Counted from the stretch's first letter, positions 1 through 12,618 are shown. The stretch: 64,000 nucleotides of DNA from Ampelocalamus luodianensis (GCA_036346255.1 CM070640.1:41349238-41413237), one strand, 5' to 3'. Notes: a model not told the origin generated them from the letters alone. Program-made: numbers and translations.

Positions 1-3000
1 AAAATCATACCACACATTTATTGAATATAAATAAGAGTTTATTACAATTTGGGCATAAGGCCAAATGAAAGATATAGCAAAAACATAAATAAATAAGGTA
101 GGCCACACGATTTGCCATAGGCAGTCGTCTAGGGGTGCAGCCTAGTCCTCCAAGTCCTCACCGTCCTGGTAATAATCTCCACCTAAATAATTTATTCAGC
201 AAGTGATCACAAACAACCGTGCCCAACAAGTTACACCCAATAACAGAATATAATGCATTCATGTTTAACAAAGAGGGGCTTATAGGGTTCATTTTGCATA
301 AAGCAACATTTTCAGTTTTAAATAATCCTACTAAGTTCAATTTTTTTTAATCTATAACTAAAATCAGATTTTTAATTGACAGTTTTATAGTTGATAACCT
401 CCATACAAGAATGGTGAAGGATACCCTCCTACCACATGACTAACCGCCCAATTTTATCACAAGGATTAACCATCCTAAATCATTTGCTAAAATTCATTTT
501 AAAACCAAATCAAATTCTAACTTTGAGTGTCTTTACTCAGCATGTCCATGACCGTGGACACGGCTATTCGAATAGTTTTCTACTCTGTAGAGTGTGTATA
601 ACTTTACCCACAAGAGATAATTTGCTTAACATGTCGGCCAATACATGCTTCCGTAGGCGTGCGACTAAGCAATTATCATTAGGATTTTACAATGTTCTAC
701 CCCAAGGTTAATATGCCCACTAAGGTTTCACTTCTATTGGGCTAACCACCCGCCTAGAGCCCCCTCTTGCGCTAAGTGGGAATACTGTCTAACCAACACC
801 CACACAACAACATGGCACATTTAACAGCAAGGTATTACAAATTAATAAGCCTAGTATGTCCCATTCTAGACATGTGGTAGTACGGTGGAGCTTAGCAAGA
901 TGTAGCTCAAAGACTGGTCCTTAACTGACTTGGACAACATTCCACAACCCTGGACTCGTTTATTGAAATGATCAATCCTGTGCATTGACTTGCACCATAC
1001 CAACATCCATTATGTCCAAGTCTAAATCATTTTATTTTATTTCACAAGTAAATGCATTTTCTAAAGTTTCTATGGTAAGACAATACCATAGTCTCAATTT
1101 GAATCAATTTTGAATAATTTGGCTAAACTCCCCAAATTCAAGATTTTGGTCTAAGCATTGCCTAAGCATATAGTTTTTCAAATTCATTTTAACTATGGTG
1201 ACAAGGGAATGACTATTAAAACACCAATATTGGCCATACAAAGGAAATAGATTAACTAGGATTTAAAACAGGAATTTAAAATAACTAAACTATAAATTAG
1301 CATGCAATAATTCAAAACAGAATTAAATAATTTAAAATAATAGGATCACACATGATCAAAGGTATAACTTGCCTTGCTCAAATGAATCTTCTTCAACTAG
1401 CTCAGGTTCCTTGGAATCGTCGAAATCTAAATTTGAAAATAAGCCAAATTCAAATAATACTCAAATAAATTCAAATGAAAATTCAAGTTAACTCCAAATT
1501 AAATAATTTTAGTTTAGTTGGCTAGATCTAGATTTTAGAAATTTGAATCGTCGAATTCAGAGCTCGTATGAAGGAGAACGAGTCCCTGGAAGTTTAAACC
1601 CTAAAGAAAATACTAAAATTCAATTTCTGGATTTAATCGATTTTATTTTTCTAAAGGAAATTCCATTTATGACGTGTGTTGACATCATCACCCGAAAATC
1701 AATTTTTGGTTGCATTAAATTTCTAAGGAAAATCATTTTCTATCTATGACATGTGGGCCCTTGGTCAATGGACTAGGTCCATGGCGCGGTCAAAGTGCAT
1801 GGTGGACTCGGTTCACGGAACAGTAAATGGTGGTTCATGCGCTGGCACAAGTGCTAACGCAGGCGGCCATGTGGCGATGACTCAGCGTAAAGCACCGAGC
1901 TGGTGCTGACTCGGCGCCATGTGGCACTAACGTGCATGGGCCACGTCAGCCCGTGGTCGGCGGCGCTATGGTGATGGGCTCACTTGCGCTTTGTGCCACG
2001 GCGAGCCACGCTAAGGTGTGCAAAAGCGAGAGGGTGACATGGTGAACTCATGGCTTACCAAAATGGCGGTGGAGCGGGACATGATGGCCGGCAGCGAGCG
2101 AAGATGCGATAGCGACGCTAGGTCAAAGTGGCGACGGCGTTCCGATGGTCCCTAGACGGAGATGATGTGCGCATAGGGTAGGCGAGGTCGGGGTCGCCGG
2201 AGCATCCTTGACTGCACTGGAATCGATGAAAAATCGAGCTTCGGTTGCCGAGAGGCAAACTCAAAATCCCGGCGCTAGAGGGCGATTAGGGCAAGGTAAG
2301 TTTGGGCGTTGGGTTGAGGACAAAGAGGTGATGCGGGTGCACGCTTAAATAGACGTAGAGCACAAGAAGGCCGAGGGAGCGGCAGTGTGATTTAGGGAAT
2401 TAGGGCTAGGGATGGAACGGGCGAGGCCGAGACGGGCGCAGGATTGATTAGTGATTTAAATGCTGTCAAAATCTCGGAGAATCCAGATTGATTTGGCCAG
2501 GTTTGGAACATTTCCAAAACATGAAAATGGCAGAGGCGCTTGAGTTGGAAATGGAGACGAAGGAGAGGAACAGGATGACAAGTGGGCCCGGATGGTAGAG
2601 AGAGAAATGCGAGAGAGAGAGGCTGACAGCGTGGGCCCACGCGTCAGTGAAAGAGGGAGAGGAGGCGCGCGGGTGAGTTGGGCTAGAAAAATAGGCCACA
2701 CGTGAAAAAGAAAGATGGGTTGAGAAGGTTTCGGCCCAAAAGAGGTTTTCCGATTTTTAATTGATTTAATGATTTTAAATAATTCAGTTAATTCATTTAG
2801 GCTTTATAAAATAGCAAATAAATTCCAAAAATTATGGAAAATTTCATAAAAATTCCCTGAGTCATTTTGAACTTAAATAAAATATTTCCAATTCATAATT
2901 GATAATTAATTTTGCAAATAATTTATCTTGGCTTTAAATAATTAGAAAAAAGCTTTTAAAATTCTAGAAATTTCTAGGAAAATAATTAAATTCTATTTTT

Positions 3001-3029
3001 AACTGGAAATTAAAATTTGGGCTATTACA
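1..3029 (-). mobile_element. Long Ty3-type LTR, left end cut by the window edge
   Basis: On the minus strand the segment starts TGTAATAGCCC (right end, 3029) and reads leftward through an AT-rich tail, a GC-rich middle (about 1750-2700) with a TATA-like CTATTTAAG near 2344-2352, and a block at 547-612 that recurs in the other long LTRs here. The stretch near 1360-1390 resembles the plus-strand LTR of element B near 41750 (shared GGCAAGTTATACC), so this is a related family in the opposite orientation. The flank to the right of 3029 has neither a primer-binding site nor a polypurine tract. It is therefore host DNA, and this is a 5' LTR or a solo LTR. No coding domain is present. The left TSD is outside the window, so completeness cannot be judged. 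Confidence 0.75.
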
Positions 3030-3231
3030 ACAACTGAACCAGGTAAATACTCATAAACACACAATCACACAATTGAAGCAGATAAATAAATACTTATAAA
3101 TGAACTGCAATCCACGGCACCAGCAAATCTTGATCCAATTTATTACTACTAGAACTTCACAAGGGGTAGGAACAGGGTTGATTCTACTGACCTAACCCCA
3201 TACAAAGACTAAGGAAGGGGAGGGTGGTTCG

Positions 3232-3350
3232 TCAGGCGACGTAGACATAGTCGTCATCGCGGCGGACGAGGTTGGGGTCGACAGAGATGATGATGTAGAC
3301 GACGTAGAGGATGCCAAAGACAAGTAGCGAGATAAGAGAGATCTGGGTGG
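3232..3350 (-). CDS. Possible terminal exon of a small membrane protein (unrecognised)
   Basis: The minus strand has an open frame ending in TGA at 3232-3234 that encodes a hydrophobic segment, LLVFGILYVVYIII, followed by a polar tail with DDDYVYVA at the C-terminus. It follows a pyrimidine tract ending in CACAG at 3351-3355 that looks like an intron acceptor. No in-frame ATG is nearby, so an upstream exon would be needed. Downstream, an AATAAA-type signal lies at 3139-3144. I do not recognise the protein and could not find a first exon. It may be a gene fragment or chance. Confidence 0.25.
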
Positions 3351-3797
3351 CTGTGCCAAAGAAAAGGAGGGGATAGTTGTTGTCTGTGTGTGTGCGTGTG
3401 TTACGCACAGAGCAGCATCGGGGTTAGGGTAGGAGTTAGAGGAGGGAGGCGACGCACTGCTTTCGCCCAGAGGAGGAGGAGGAGAGCGGCAGCGGGGTCG
3501 AGGGAGGGAACCAGAGGTGAGCGGACGCACAAGATCCAGATCTGGCCAGGGGCGAGGGAGGAGGGCAGAGGAGGGAGCCAGGGAGGAGGGAGGAGGAGGG
3601 CAGCACTCGGGAGGAGGGAAGAAGGGAGGCAGGGTGAGGCCAGTGGTTTTGTTGAATGGCAAAAGCGGGTAAATACTACGCAAGTTGGGGGGCAAATTCG
3701 AAAGAGGATGGTGGGAAGTTGCCCCGCTGTGGCTTCTGGCTTTTTCACGTATAAGAAGGCTTGCGGCTTCCGAGAAAACTAGTCAGAAAAGCCCACC

Positions 3798-3849
3798 GTT
3801 TGGGACGGTTTCCAGCTTTTTCGGGTGAAAAACCGAAGCCGTCCCAAAC
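3798..3849. repeat. Foldback hairpin, MITE-like terminus
   Basis: GTTTGGGACGG and its near reverse complement CCGTCCCAAAC flank a short loop, giving a stem of about 22 bp. The outer sequence GGCCTTGTTTGGGACGG (minus strand, ending near 3855) is of the kind found at ends of grass MITEs. The partner end and a TSD were not identified. Confidence 0.5.
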
Positions 3850-3859
3850 AAGGCCATAG

Positions 3860-4506
3860 TGGAGGTTAGACTAGTGAGAAACCCTAATAGGCATCCGTTA
3901 AACCCACACACAAATAAGTCTTTCACTCACACATGCTTCTCAAAGCACATAACGATCCAACGCTCCCAAATCCGTCTCTTCCAGGCCCTCACGTTGCTCA
4001 CGTGCCACTCGTTGTTCATCGGTTTCGTTGACGACTGCACATGCACAAAACTCAGAGCAAATGGAGGGTGAGAACATCCCATCCTCATTAGAGGAGGGGT
4101 AGTAGTCGATATCTCAGAGTAGATGTTTTGGAGATATTCCCTCAGAACCTCAACATTGTCACCATCAGCGAGATCATCATAAGCCGCCACGGTATTGGTA
4201 TCGTGGTGACTTGTCTCTCCAATTGAGATAGTAGTGGAAATATACTCGCCCTTGGAACTACTCTGGGGCGGCAGTGGCATCCCCACCGTCTCACTTCCAA
4301 TGAGTTGGGTTGAAGGGGGCGAAGATTCTCCCTCGGGAACGTACTCGAGTTAGAAATCGCATTTGCATGCCTCCTAGGGGACGTAGTCCTCATCCATGAG
4401 GCCAGCGTAGTCCACAAGATTGAAGGAGTTCTCTTTGTTCATTGGTGAGGACGTAAGAACATCACAACAATGATCTTCGAGTTGATGGTGCCCTCCTAGC
4501 GCCAAC
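3860..4506 (-). pseudogene. Ty3 (Tat-like) leader/gag-region remnant
   Basis: Reading leftward from the LTR at 4507, the first 17 nt on the minus strand contain TTGGCGCTAGGAGGGC. This resembles the primer-binding region of Tat-type Ty3 elements rather than an initiator-Met site. Next comes an open but interrupted frame rich in acidic and Pro/Ser residues (for example DEDYVP, LEYVPEGESSPP). The frame holds at least two in-frame stops and the element stops being recognisable near 3860. No protease, RT or integrase remains. The assignment rests on position and general character. Confidence 0.45.
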
Positions 4507-5090
4507 TGTCGATGATCGGGACATGAGGTCCCATATCAAGCTTATCTAGAAAAAATAATGTGAGAGCACAATCTAAACGAAGACCTTTATTACCATGGAT
4601 ACAATGTGTGTATAAGAATACAATGAGAAAGTGTTACAGAATAGAGTTATGGATTGATAGAATGATCCTAGTGTTATATTACAAAATACGTGGGCTACTC
4701 CCTTTATAGCTATTGAAGGGGTGATAGTTAATGCTGCTAAAGGCGTCTCTTATCTCCATGTACGTTCATCTATTGAGTCTTGAACCACCATATCTCTTAA
4801 CCAACTGTCGTAAGTTTTCAAATGCGCCAATAACTGCTCTCATGTTTAGTCACGTGGGAAACTGCCATATCTTCTGGCCAATTTGCTGGTCAGGGATGTC
4901 CAAAACTGTGTAGTGTCGCTCATGACTGGTCATCTCATGACTCAAACTGACCAGTTTGACCGTACTAAAGGGGACTAGACTTCCTTTAAACACTGATCGT
5001 AGGTTCATATGGTCTCTAATATGTGAGACTGCTTTGATAGAGAGTTTGACTTTGACTGAGAGAGTTTGAGCTAATCAATAATCCTCATCA
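4507..5090 (-). mobile_element. Probable LTR of the Tat-like remnant
   Basis: The plus strand reads TGTCGATG at the left and CCTCATCA at the right, so the element begins TG and ends CA. The minus strand carries a TATA box (GCTATAAAG, about 4703-4710). It is next to the primer-binding-like sequence at 4490-4506. No second LTR and no TSD were found, so the right boundary is tentative. Confidence 0.5.
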
Positions 5091-6660
5091 AGAAAAAACC
5101 TTATAATGGCATGTATTAAGGATCGGATGGAGTGCTAATTAAGCTTAAGCCGCTACTAAGCAACTAACTAGGCAACTACCCCCATGTTACATGACCACCC
5201 ATAGGAAGCACAACAATCAAAGTAACAATTTTGATGAAAAAAATCCAAAGAAAAAAATTGGTGATGCAGTCTATGGAGTTGTTGCAGCACCCTTTAAAAT
5301 TGGGCGCGACTAGCGCTCGGATGTATGGTCCGAGCGCCAGTGCCGTACGCTCCTCTCCGACACAATCGCAACTTTTTTTTCACTTGTTGCAACATATCAA
5401 AAAATCATATACAACATTTCAAAGAAGAGGATATCTCAAAAATCTCAAAATCAAAACAAACATCTGGAAAAGGATGCCAACATATAAAAAAAGATGCAAC
5501 ATCTCAGAATTCATATGCAACATTTAAGAGAAGATGATAAAACATCTCAAAAATCTTAGAATCAAAATAAACATCTGGAAAAAGACGCGTTAAAAGGTCA
5601 TCTTGCAACATCATGTGCAACAAAAATGAAGAACATGTGCAATATTTTTTTCACTTGACGCAACGTATAAAAAAGGATGTAACATCTCAGAATTCATACA
5701 TCTTGCAACATCACGCGCACCCCGATGCAACAAAAATGAGGAACGTGTGCAACATTTTTTCACTTGATGCAACATATCAAAAAAGAGGATGCAACATCTA
5801 AACATCTAGAAAAGGATATGTTAGTCTTGCAACATCACGCGCACCCTGATGCAACAAAAATAAAGAATGTGTGTATTTTTTTTCAACGGTCGCAACATTT
5901 TTTTCCAACGGTAGCAACAAAAAGACTTACAAACTATCATTACAAACTATCAAAGAAGTGGGACTAAGAACAAGGCACCTTGCTCTGATCTAACAGGAGT
6001 AGTCTCCACCATGCTCAATTGCTTTCTTGCTTGCAACAAAATTGAACTCCAGATCAAGGCCGGAAGCGCTAGCTAGCTAGAACAAGTGATTGGAGAGAAG
6101 GAAGAAGAAAGAGATGTGTACGCAGCTAGAGCAAAGGGGAGGAAGCCTTGGGGCACAAGAAAAAAGATATGCTGGGAGAAGGAGGTGGTAGTGGAGGTAG
6201 GTAGAAAAAAGATGTTGGGGGAGATCTGCTAGGAGAAGGATGTAGTAGTGGAGGTAGGTAGAAAAAAGATGTGGAAGGGGAGATGTGCTGGAGGTGTGGA
6301 GGGGGATGTGCTAGAGGAGGATACACAAAGCGTCCGATGCAAGCAAAGGCATCGGACGTAGGACACGTAGTGTTTTCCTTTAAAATTTCAACATCAAACT
6401 CAAGGTGAGTTAGAAGAACAAATAAGGAAAAGATTGCCACGAATACTAACAGCAGCAGCAGTGCATAAGGGCTAATAGCTGAACTGACACAACTCCACGT
6501 GCACGGCAGCGCGACCACGACCAGTGGAGACCTTCGTTGCTGGCTGAACCAAGGCTGAAACAACCTTCATCACTCACTAATCCATGCAAGGCATGCAAGT
6601 TTCATATTCTCTCTTTCTATGTGCACATGTGCTTTTTTTTCACTTGCTATTGCTTTCATG
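5091..6660. repeat. Gene-free stretch with diverged direct repeats
   Basis: Between about 5598 and 5912 a unit of roughly 100-120 bp, built on CTTGCAACATCACGCGCAC and GATGCAACAAAAAT, recurs three times with divergence. At 6161-6290 a second unit of about 55-60 bp, GGTAGTGGAGGTAGGTAG plus AAAAAAGATG, is repeated two to three times. Short hairpins occur at about 5315-5341 (GCGCTCGG/CCGAGCGC) and 6329-6351 (CGTCCGATGC/GCATCGGACG). The composition suggests a degenerate DNA transposon, but no TIR pair or TSD could be fixed. Open frames here are low-complexity. Confidence 0.5.
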
Positions 6661-6674
6661 CGTGATGTATCTAT

Positions 6675-7047
6675 TGTTGGGAATTTTGTGGAGTAGGAGA
6701 CTTGAATCACGGCAGAAGCGCTTTCTTAAAGCGATTATTTGCACCTTGTTAAAATGCTTCGAGGGTCTACTGCAAATAATCTAGTAGGATAAGACAAACC
6801 TAGACAAAGTTTGCACCAAAGCAAAGTGAAAACCCGTCGTGAACAGAACAAGAGAACGGGATTGCTAATTGCATTTCGAAAGCTGAAGGGCTTCTCTTTA
6901 TATAGAGTTTGAAAAGATGCGAAATGAAGAGACATGACTCTTCGAATGCACCCTCCCGTGAAAGGATGCGAAATGAAGGGACACGACTCTTCGAATGTAC
7001 CCTCCCATGAAGAGACATGACTTGTTGTTCGAAAACAACTTCCAACA
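6675..7047 (-). repeat. Copia 3' LTR (373 bp)
   Basis: It begins TGTTGG and ends CCAACA, matching the copy at 12635-12955. It is longer than its partner because a 49-bp unit (GATGCGAAATGAAG...) is tandemly duplicated from about 6916 to 7013. Confidence 0.92.
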
Positions 7048-7058
7048 ACCCCCCACTT
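7048..7058 (-). promoter_or_regulatory. Copia polypurine tract
   Basis: The minus strand reads AAGTGGGGGGT directly before the 3' LTR. This is the expected position and composition of the plus-strand primer for reverse transcription. Confidence 0.85.
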
Positions 7059-7554
7059 ATTTTAAAATAAACAAGTTCATACATAGTAATAAAAGAATAT
7101 TAATACAGTTAGGTATCTTTCGATTTGAACCTAACCTTAGTATATACACAACAAAGTTTTGATGAAATTAAAGGTAGCATAAAAGCTTTGAACCAATTAT
7201 TCCTTATATCAATACCGGTCATGCATTACACATATTCTTTACAACATTCTGTCCACAAAAACATGCTTAGCACTATTAATGGCCATGTGCTCATCCTATA
7301 TTAATGAAAAAAATTATGAGAGAAACTCTACTCCCATTTAGAGACGGCACCATCTCATTTTTCATATAGGTGAGATTCTTCCAGTATCACTATTACGTAT
7401 AGATACTTGTCCTCAACGACAGAATCTCATTAAGAGTTAAATACTCAACCCTCAAACAGTAACAACCAACATTTCACAATTAGATAAATGTTGAACCATC
7501 GATGTTACAACTTGTTGTTACCCTTTGAACCAAAAAACTAGTTAATTACTAGTG

Positions 7555-10500
7555 TTAGGTTGGGTTGCCATTGTTAATGGATTTATTATTGAGTTGAAGT
7601 CCTATTCCCAAGGAAGTCTTCTTTACCAAGTCTCTTGTGAGAGGTTTAGTAAAGGGATTACCAAGATTAACATTTGTTCTCACAAATAATAAAGAAATTA
7701 TTCCATCCTTGATTAATTTCCCCACATAGTCATATCTTAGACTCATATGTCTAGACTTACCATTGTACACTTCACTATACGCCCTAGCTAAAGTAGCCTG
7801 GCTATCACAATGTATTGAGTGCCGATACATTTTCACACGCCAGTGGAATTTCTAAAAGAAGATCCCTTAACCATTCAGCTTCTTGTCCTGCCAAAGCAAG
7901 AGCCACAAATTCAGATTCCATAGTGGAATGAGTAATACAAGTTTGTTTCTTGGATTTCCAAGAAATAGCCCCACCCGCTAATGTAAATACCCATCTTGTT
8001 GTATATTTTCTATCCCCAACACTTGATATCCAGCTTACGTTAGAATATCCTTCTAAGACAACATAAATTCTTATATAATTTAGACTTAGATCTTTGATTT
8101 TCCTAAGATATCCAAAGACTCTCTCAATAGTCTTCCAATGCTCAACACTGGGGTTGCTAGTAAATCTGCTTAATTTACTAACTGCATATAATATATCTGG
8201 TCTTGTACATTGCATCAAGTACATCAGACAACCAATAGCACTCGCATATTCAAGTTGAGCCACGGCTCTTCCTCCATTCTTTTCATGTTTTACACTTGAA
8301 TCAAATAGGGTATTTACTTCTTTAAAGTTTAGATGTTTGAACTTGTCAAGAATTTTCTCCACGTAATGAGATTGACTAAGTTCAAACCCCCCACTATTTT
8401 GTTTCACTTTGATGCCCAAAATAGTGTCCACTTTTCCAAGATCTTTCATTTTGAAAAAATAAATCAGAAATCTCTTTATTTATATTATGCCTTTGGCATC
8501 ATTGCTAATGATCAACATATCATCAACATAAAAACATATCATCAACATAAAGGCACACAAAAATCACAGTGTTTTCCACAATTTTACAGTATAAATATTT
8601 ATCAGAAATGTTGTGAACAAATCCGTTTGAAAGTATGACTGAGTCAAAATTTTCATGCCACTTCTTAGGCGCTTGTTTTAGTCTATATAATGACTTAACA
8701 AGTCTGCAAACTTTTTTTTCATTTCCAGGTAGAACAAAACCTTCTGGTTGTTCCATGTAAATCTCCTCATCGAGATCTCCATTTAGAAATGTTGTTTTTG
8801 ACATCCATCTGATGAACATGTAAGTTATGTAATGAAGCAAGAGCGAATAATATTCTTATTGTAGTTATTCTTGCTACCGGTGCATAAGTGTCAAAATAGT
8901 CAATTCCTTCTCTTTGTCGAAAATATTTGGCTACTAATCTAGCCTTGTAAGTATTTAGTGTACCATCTGTGTGATGCTTTCTCCTAAATACTCACTTGGA
9001 TCCAATCGTTTTAGATCATTGTGGTAAATCGTCAAGCTTCCAAGTTTGGTTAGATATTATAGAATCCATTTCATCTTGAATGGCTTCTTTCCAGAAAACT
9101 GAGTCTCTAGAATTCACTGCTTCTTTATAAGTACTAGGATCATCTTCCACTTAAAGAATAAGAGGTACCTCTCGAATAAACTTCTTTCTATTTCCTTCAA
9201 CCAGAAATAAGGAAATACGCTGAGAATCTATTTCGCATGGTCCTAAAACCTTAGCCTTACGAGCATATTTGCTCTTCCAAACCTCAAGTTGTTGTTCAAC
9301 AATTTTAGAATAATTCTCCTTTTGAGAGTTGTTTAATTTTTTTTGTTCAACACCCTTTGAGATATTCTCCTCTTGAGAATCTATTAGGTTTTGAGAAGTT
9401 TTACTTGTAGTGGTTAAATTCTCAAAAAAAAAACTCCACATCTCTGGATTCAACAATTACATTGGACTCTAGGTTTAAAAACCTATAAGCTTTGCTGTTT
9501 GCGGCATAGCCTAAAAAAACATTCTTTAATCCTCTAGGACCCAACTTGGTCCTTGTAGGATCAAGGTTCTTGTAGTAAGCAAGACACCCCCACACTTTAA
9601 AATACCCAATTACAGGCTTTCTCCTTTCCATATCTCATATGGAGAAACTTGACTTTTCTTTAGAGGAATTCTATTTAGAATATGAGAAACAGTAAGTAAT
9701 GCTTCACCCCAAAGACTAAAAGATAACTCTGAATGTATCAACATAGCATTTATCATCTCAAGAAAATTTCTATTTTTACGTTCTGCCAAGCCATTTTGAT
9801 GTGGTGTTCTTGGAGCATAACTTTGGTGGATAATACCATTCTCTTCACAGAATACATCAATTATATTTTTTGAAATATTGTCCACCTTTATCACTTCTTA
9901 GGACTTTAATTTTTCGACCTAATTGATTTTCCACTTTTGTTTTGTAAACTTTGAAAACACCAAAAACATCATCTTTATGTTTCAGGAAATAAATATAAGT
10001 ATATCTAGAGCAATCATCAATAAAGGTAATGAAATACCAATTTCCACCTCTAGTTAATATGGCATTATAAGTTCGCATATATCTGAATGTACAAGATCTA
10101 ACAAGTTAGAACTTCTTTATACACTATGAAAATATTTTTTAACCATCTTTGATTTAACACAAATTTCACATTTATTGAACTCATCAATTTTGCAAGAAAT
10201 CAAACCATGTTTAACTAATCTTTTCATAGTGCTTATACCAACATGTGCTAATACATCATGCCATAATGAAACAGAGTCAAGCATGTAAGTAGAATGAGAA
10301 GATTTATTTATTGCTGCAACATCAGCATTATCAATAGTACATAGTTTTATCATCCCATTACATGAATACCCCTTCTCTACAAATACACCACCATAGGTCA
10401 AGATTAACTTGCCCGATTCATATACAGTTTTGATACCCGACTTCCTAAGAAGATCACCACTTACAAGATTCTTGTTCATATCTAGCATATGAAGAACATC

Positions 10501-10761
10501 TAGCATATGATGAACGTTTGCGAACGTAATTTTCTTTCCAGAAGTGAAGCTCAGTTCGATGCTTCCTTTCCTATGCACCTTAGACCGTTTTTCATTTCTC
10601 ATCTGTATTTCTTGTCCATCGGTTGCATCAACATAAGTCTTGAATAAAGACTTATCATAGAAAATATGAACAGTGGCACATGTATCATACCACCATCCAA
10701 AAACTTTACCTCGTACCGCCATGAATTTACTCAGAGCGGCGATGATCTCATCATCATCCAT
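7555..10761 (-). pseudogene. Copia pol: protease, integrase, RT, RNase H (broken frames)
   Basis: From right to left on the minus strand: protease region near 10680 with YDTCATVHI, where the usual D-S/T-G triad reads DTC; an integrase core at about 9610-10080 with FIDDCSRY, SDKGGQY and NGLAERKNR supplying the D, D and E residues; RT at about 8450-9150 with DTYAPVAR, EEIYMEQPEGF and the catalytic YVDD at about 8530; RNase H at 7700-8200 with SKLSRFTSNPS and, downstream, FTKPLTRDLV. The frame changes several times (for example near 9150, 9440, 9620, 9870 and 8520) and stops occur, so no intact polyprotein can be made. The order and motifs leave no doubt about the family; the lineage within Ty1/copia was not assigned. 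Confidence 0.9.
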
Positions 10762-10775
10762 TTTAGTTGCACATG

Positions 10776-11395
10776 CTACATTTTTGTTATTTGCACCCTT
10801 GAGGTACCTACAATCACGAGCAAAATGCCCGTCCTTACCACAAACATAGCAACCTTTTTCTTCTGCACTTTTCTTCTTAAAAGTACCTTTGTTTTTCTTG
10901 GGTCTGATATTAAAACCTTTATTTCCACCTTCTCGTTAGGCTTGCTGTCACTTACAACATTTTCCTTGGAGTAACCGGCATCAAGATTGACATTTGCCAT
11001 TTTTTCTCTCACCCTCGATTCCTCTTCAATTCGAAGGTGCTTCTGAATTTATTCCAAGGAATGCAAAAGTATTTTTCTGTAGTTACTCGAAGTTGGTGGC
11101 AATTTCTCAACAATTGCACCAACCTGAAAAACTTCAGGAATATCAATCTTTACCACTTTCAGTTTATTCACTATCACTTGTAATTCATGTACTTGAGAGA
11201 GAAGGAATTTAACATCATTCATTTTAAAGTTGAAGTACCTAGAGATATAAAACTTTTTTGTACCTTCCTCCTCTACTTTGTATTTGCTCTCTGGAGCATT
11301 CCAGATGTCTCTTGCCAATGGCGTGTCGGTATAGAGATCATACAACCAGTCGGAGAGGGTGTTGAGTATGTGCCCACGACACATCAGATCATTCT
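10776..11395 (-). pseudogene. Copia gag, C-terminal part with zinc knuckle
   Basis: The minus strand near 10798-10857 encodes CYVCGKDGHFARDC, a CX2CX4HX4C nucleocapsid knuckle, in a different frame from the segment at 10776-11012. Upstream, 11049-11395 encodes a gag core including CRGHILNTLSDWLYDLYT and KFYISRYFNFKM, typical of plant copia gag. The N-terminal part lies about 1 kb away at 12430-12618, separated by foreign DNA. Confidence 0.85.
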
Positions 11396-12430
11396 CGTTC
11401 CTGATGAGGACATCCTGATTGGACCGATTACACGAGTAAGGTCTAAATTAATTAACCAACAGGTGAACTCGCTCTTAAATGATTTTAATCTTACTAATAA
11501 GAACATGTCACTACCTAATAGTTCTATGTTTTGTTTATGCAGTTATACACATATAAAAGCATGTGAGACTGAGCACAATGGGGCAAGAAGCATTAAACAA
11601 AAACTTTGGTAGCTGCAGCGTGGAGGTTCGGCGCATGCATCATGCAAGCATGTGTATTACGAACATGAGTGCATGCATGTGTATCATGTGACTTGGCCTC
11701 ATGCATGTTTATTCATGCATGTGTATTAACTTGGCCTTATGCATATGACGTGAGGTGGATTAAAGAACTAGCAAAGGCAATGAGGTGTTGCATGAAGGAA
11801 GCCCTACGTGGAGGTGCTGCATATACATGCATGCATGCATGTGGTGTGATTAGCAAAGGCAAATAGTGCAACATTAAATGCTCTAAATTGCTGTCATATT
11901 TGGACTGCATACGGCCATCTTTTGGGCCGAACACTTGTTGGCTTCGGCCATGTAATTAGCCAGCCCAAACCGAACCATGTAGGACTTGATTTCGTTTTCA
12001 TTTTGGTTTGACTGAACCCAGGATTGCTTCGGACGTGGCCGCTGGCTTCATGGCTATTAAAGCCGAGGCGGCGCCGCAAGAAAAGGGGAACATTATTTTT
12101 TTAACAGATCAATATACTCTTGATTCTAGGGTTTGAACAATATTGCCCCCCATTAGAATAGGGAGTTCCAATCTGTTGTGTCGTTCCGTCGTTCTTGTGA
12201 TTCCTTGAGTTTTGCAGGAGCAGCGATACGTCTACTTGGTGTGATCGGGTAGACGGGATCACGAGCGTGTGGTTAGGCGAATTCTTTTATCGCAGGTTGC
12301 TGTTTTGACAGTGGTTGGCGCCATCGGTTCGTCAGGTTGCACGGATCCAAAGTTATCATCGATCCTACGTCGTGAAGATCGGGCATCCCCCGTATCAGTT
12401 CCTCTTTGTTCTCTCTGCCTTCGTTCGTCG
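11396..12430 (+). mobile_element. Ty3-like fragment with LTR features lodged inside copia gag
   Basis: The plus strand encodes IGPITRVRSK and INQQVNSLLNDF at about 11416-11490, which resembles the tail following integrase in some grass Ty3 elements. It is followed by non-coding sequence with many CATGCA motifs (11632-11845), a TATA-like GCTATTAAAG near 12052, and a segment ending in TTGGCGCC near 12314-12321 that resembles a primer-binding region. This order (3' end of pol, LTR, primer site) implies a piece spanning one LTR of another element. Gag resumes on both sides. Exact edges and a TSD could not be read. Confidence 0.5.
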
Positions 12431-12618
12431 GTGTCGTTCTCCTTCAGCGCTGGTACGGGAAGAAGCGCCAGATCAAGAATGTAGAAGAGTTTCATGGTCG
12501 TGAGGAAGAACTTCAGTTTATGTTGCCAGCGGGTGAAGTTCATGTCGTCGAAACAATCAAGTCGCACTATGTCTTGATTCATGAACTTGATGGTGAAAGC
12601 AGAAGTCTCGAACTCCAT
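12431..12618 (-). pseudogene. Copia gag, N-terminal part
   Basis: The first ATG on the minus strand is at 12618. The product includes IVRLDCFDDMNFTRWQHKLK and FFLTTMKLFYILD, a plant copia gag N-terminus. The ATG lies only 16 nt from the LTR end at 12635. That leaves no recognisable initiator-Met primer-binding site and no leader, which is abnormal. The frame then runs into the inserted segment. Confidence 0.8.

Noticed and set aside
3192..3782. Several overlapping Pro/Ser- or Arg/Gly-rich frames
   Set aside because: Low-complexity shadow frames in GC-rich DNA; only the short hydrophobic exon candidate was kept, at low confidence.
6126..6563. A 145-codon minus-strand frame with a hydrophobic segment
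   Set aside because: Much of it is Pro/Ser-rich translation of tandem repeats; no family was recognised.
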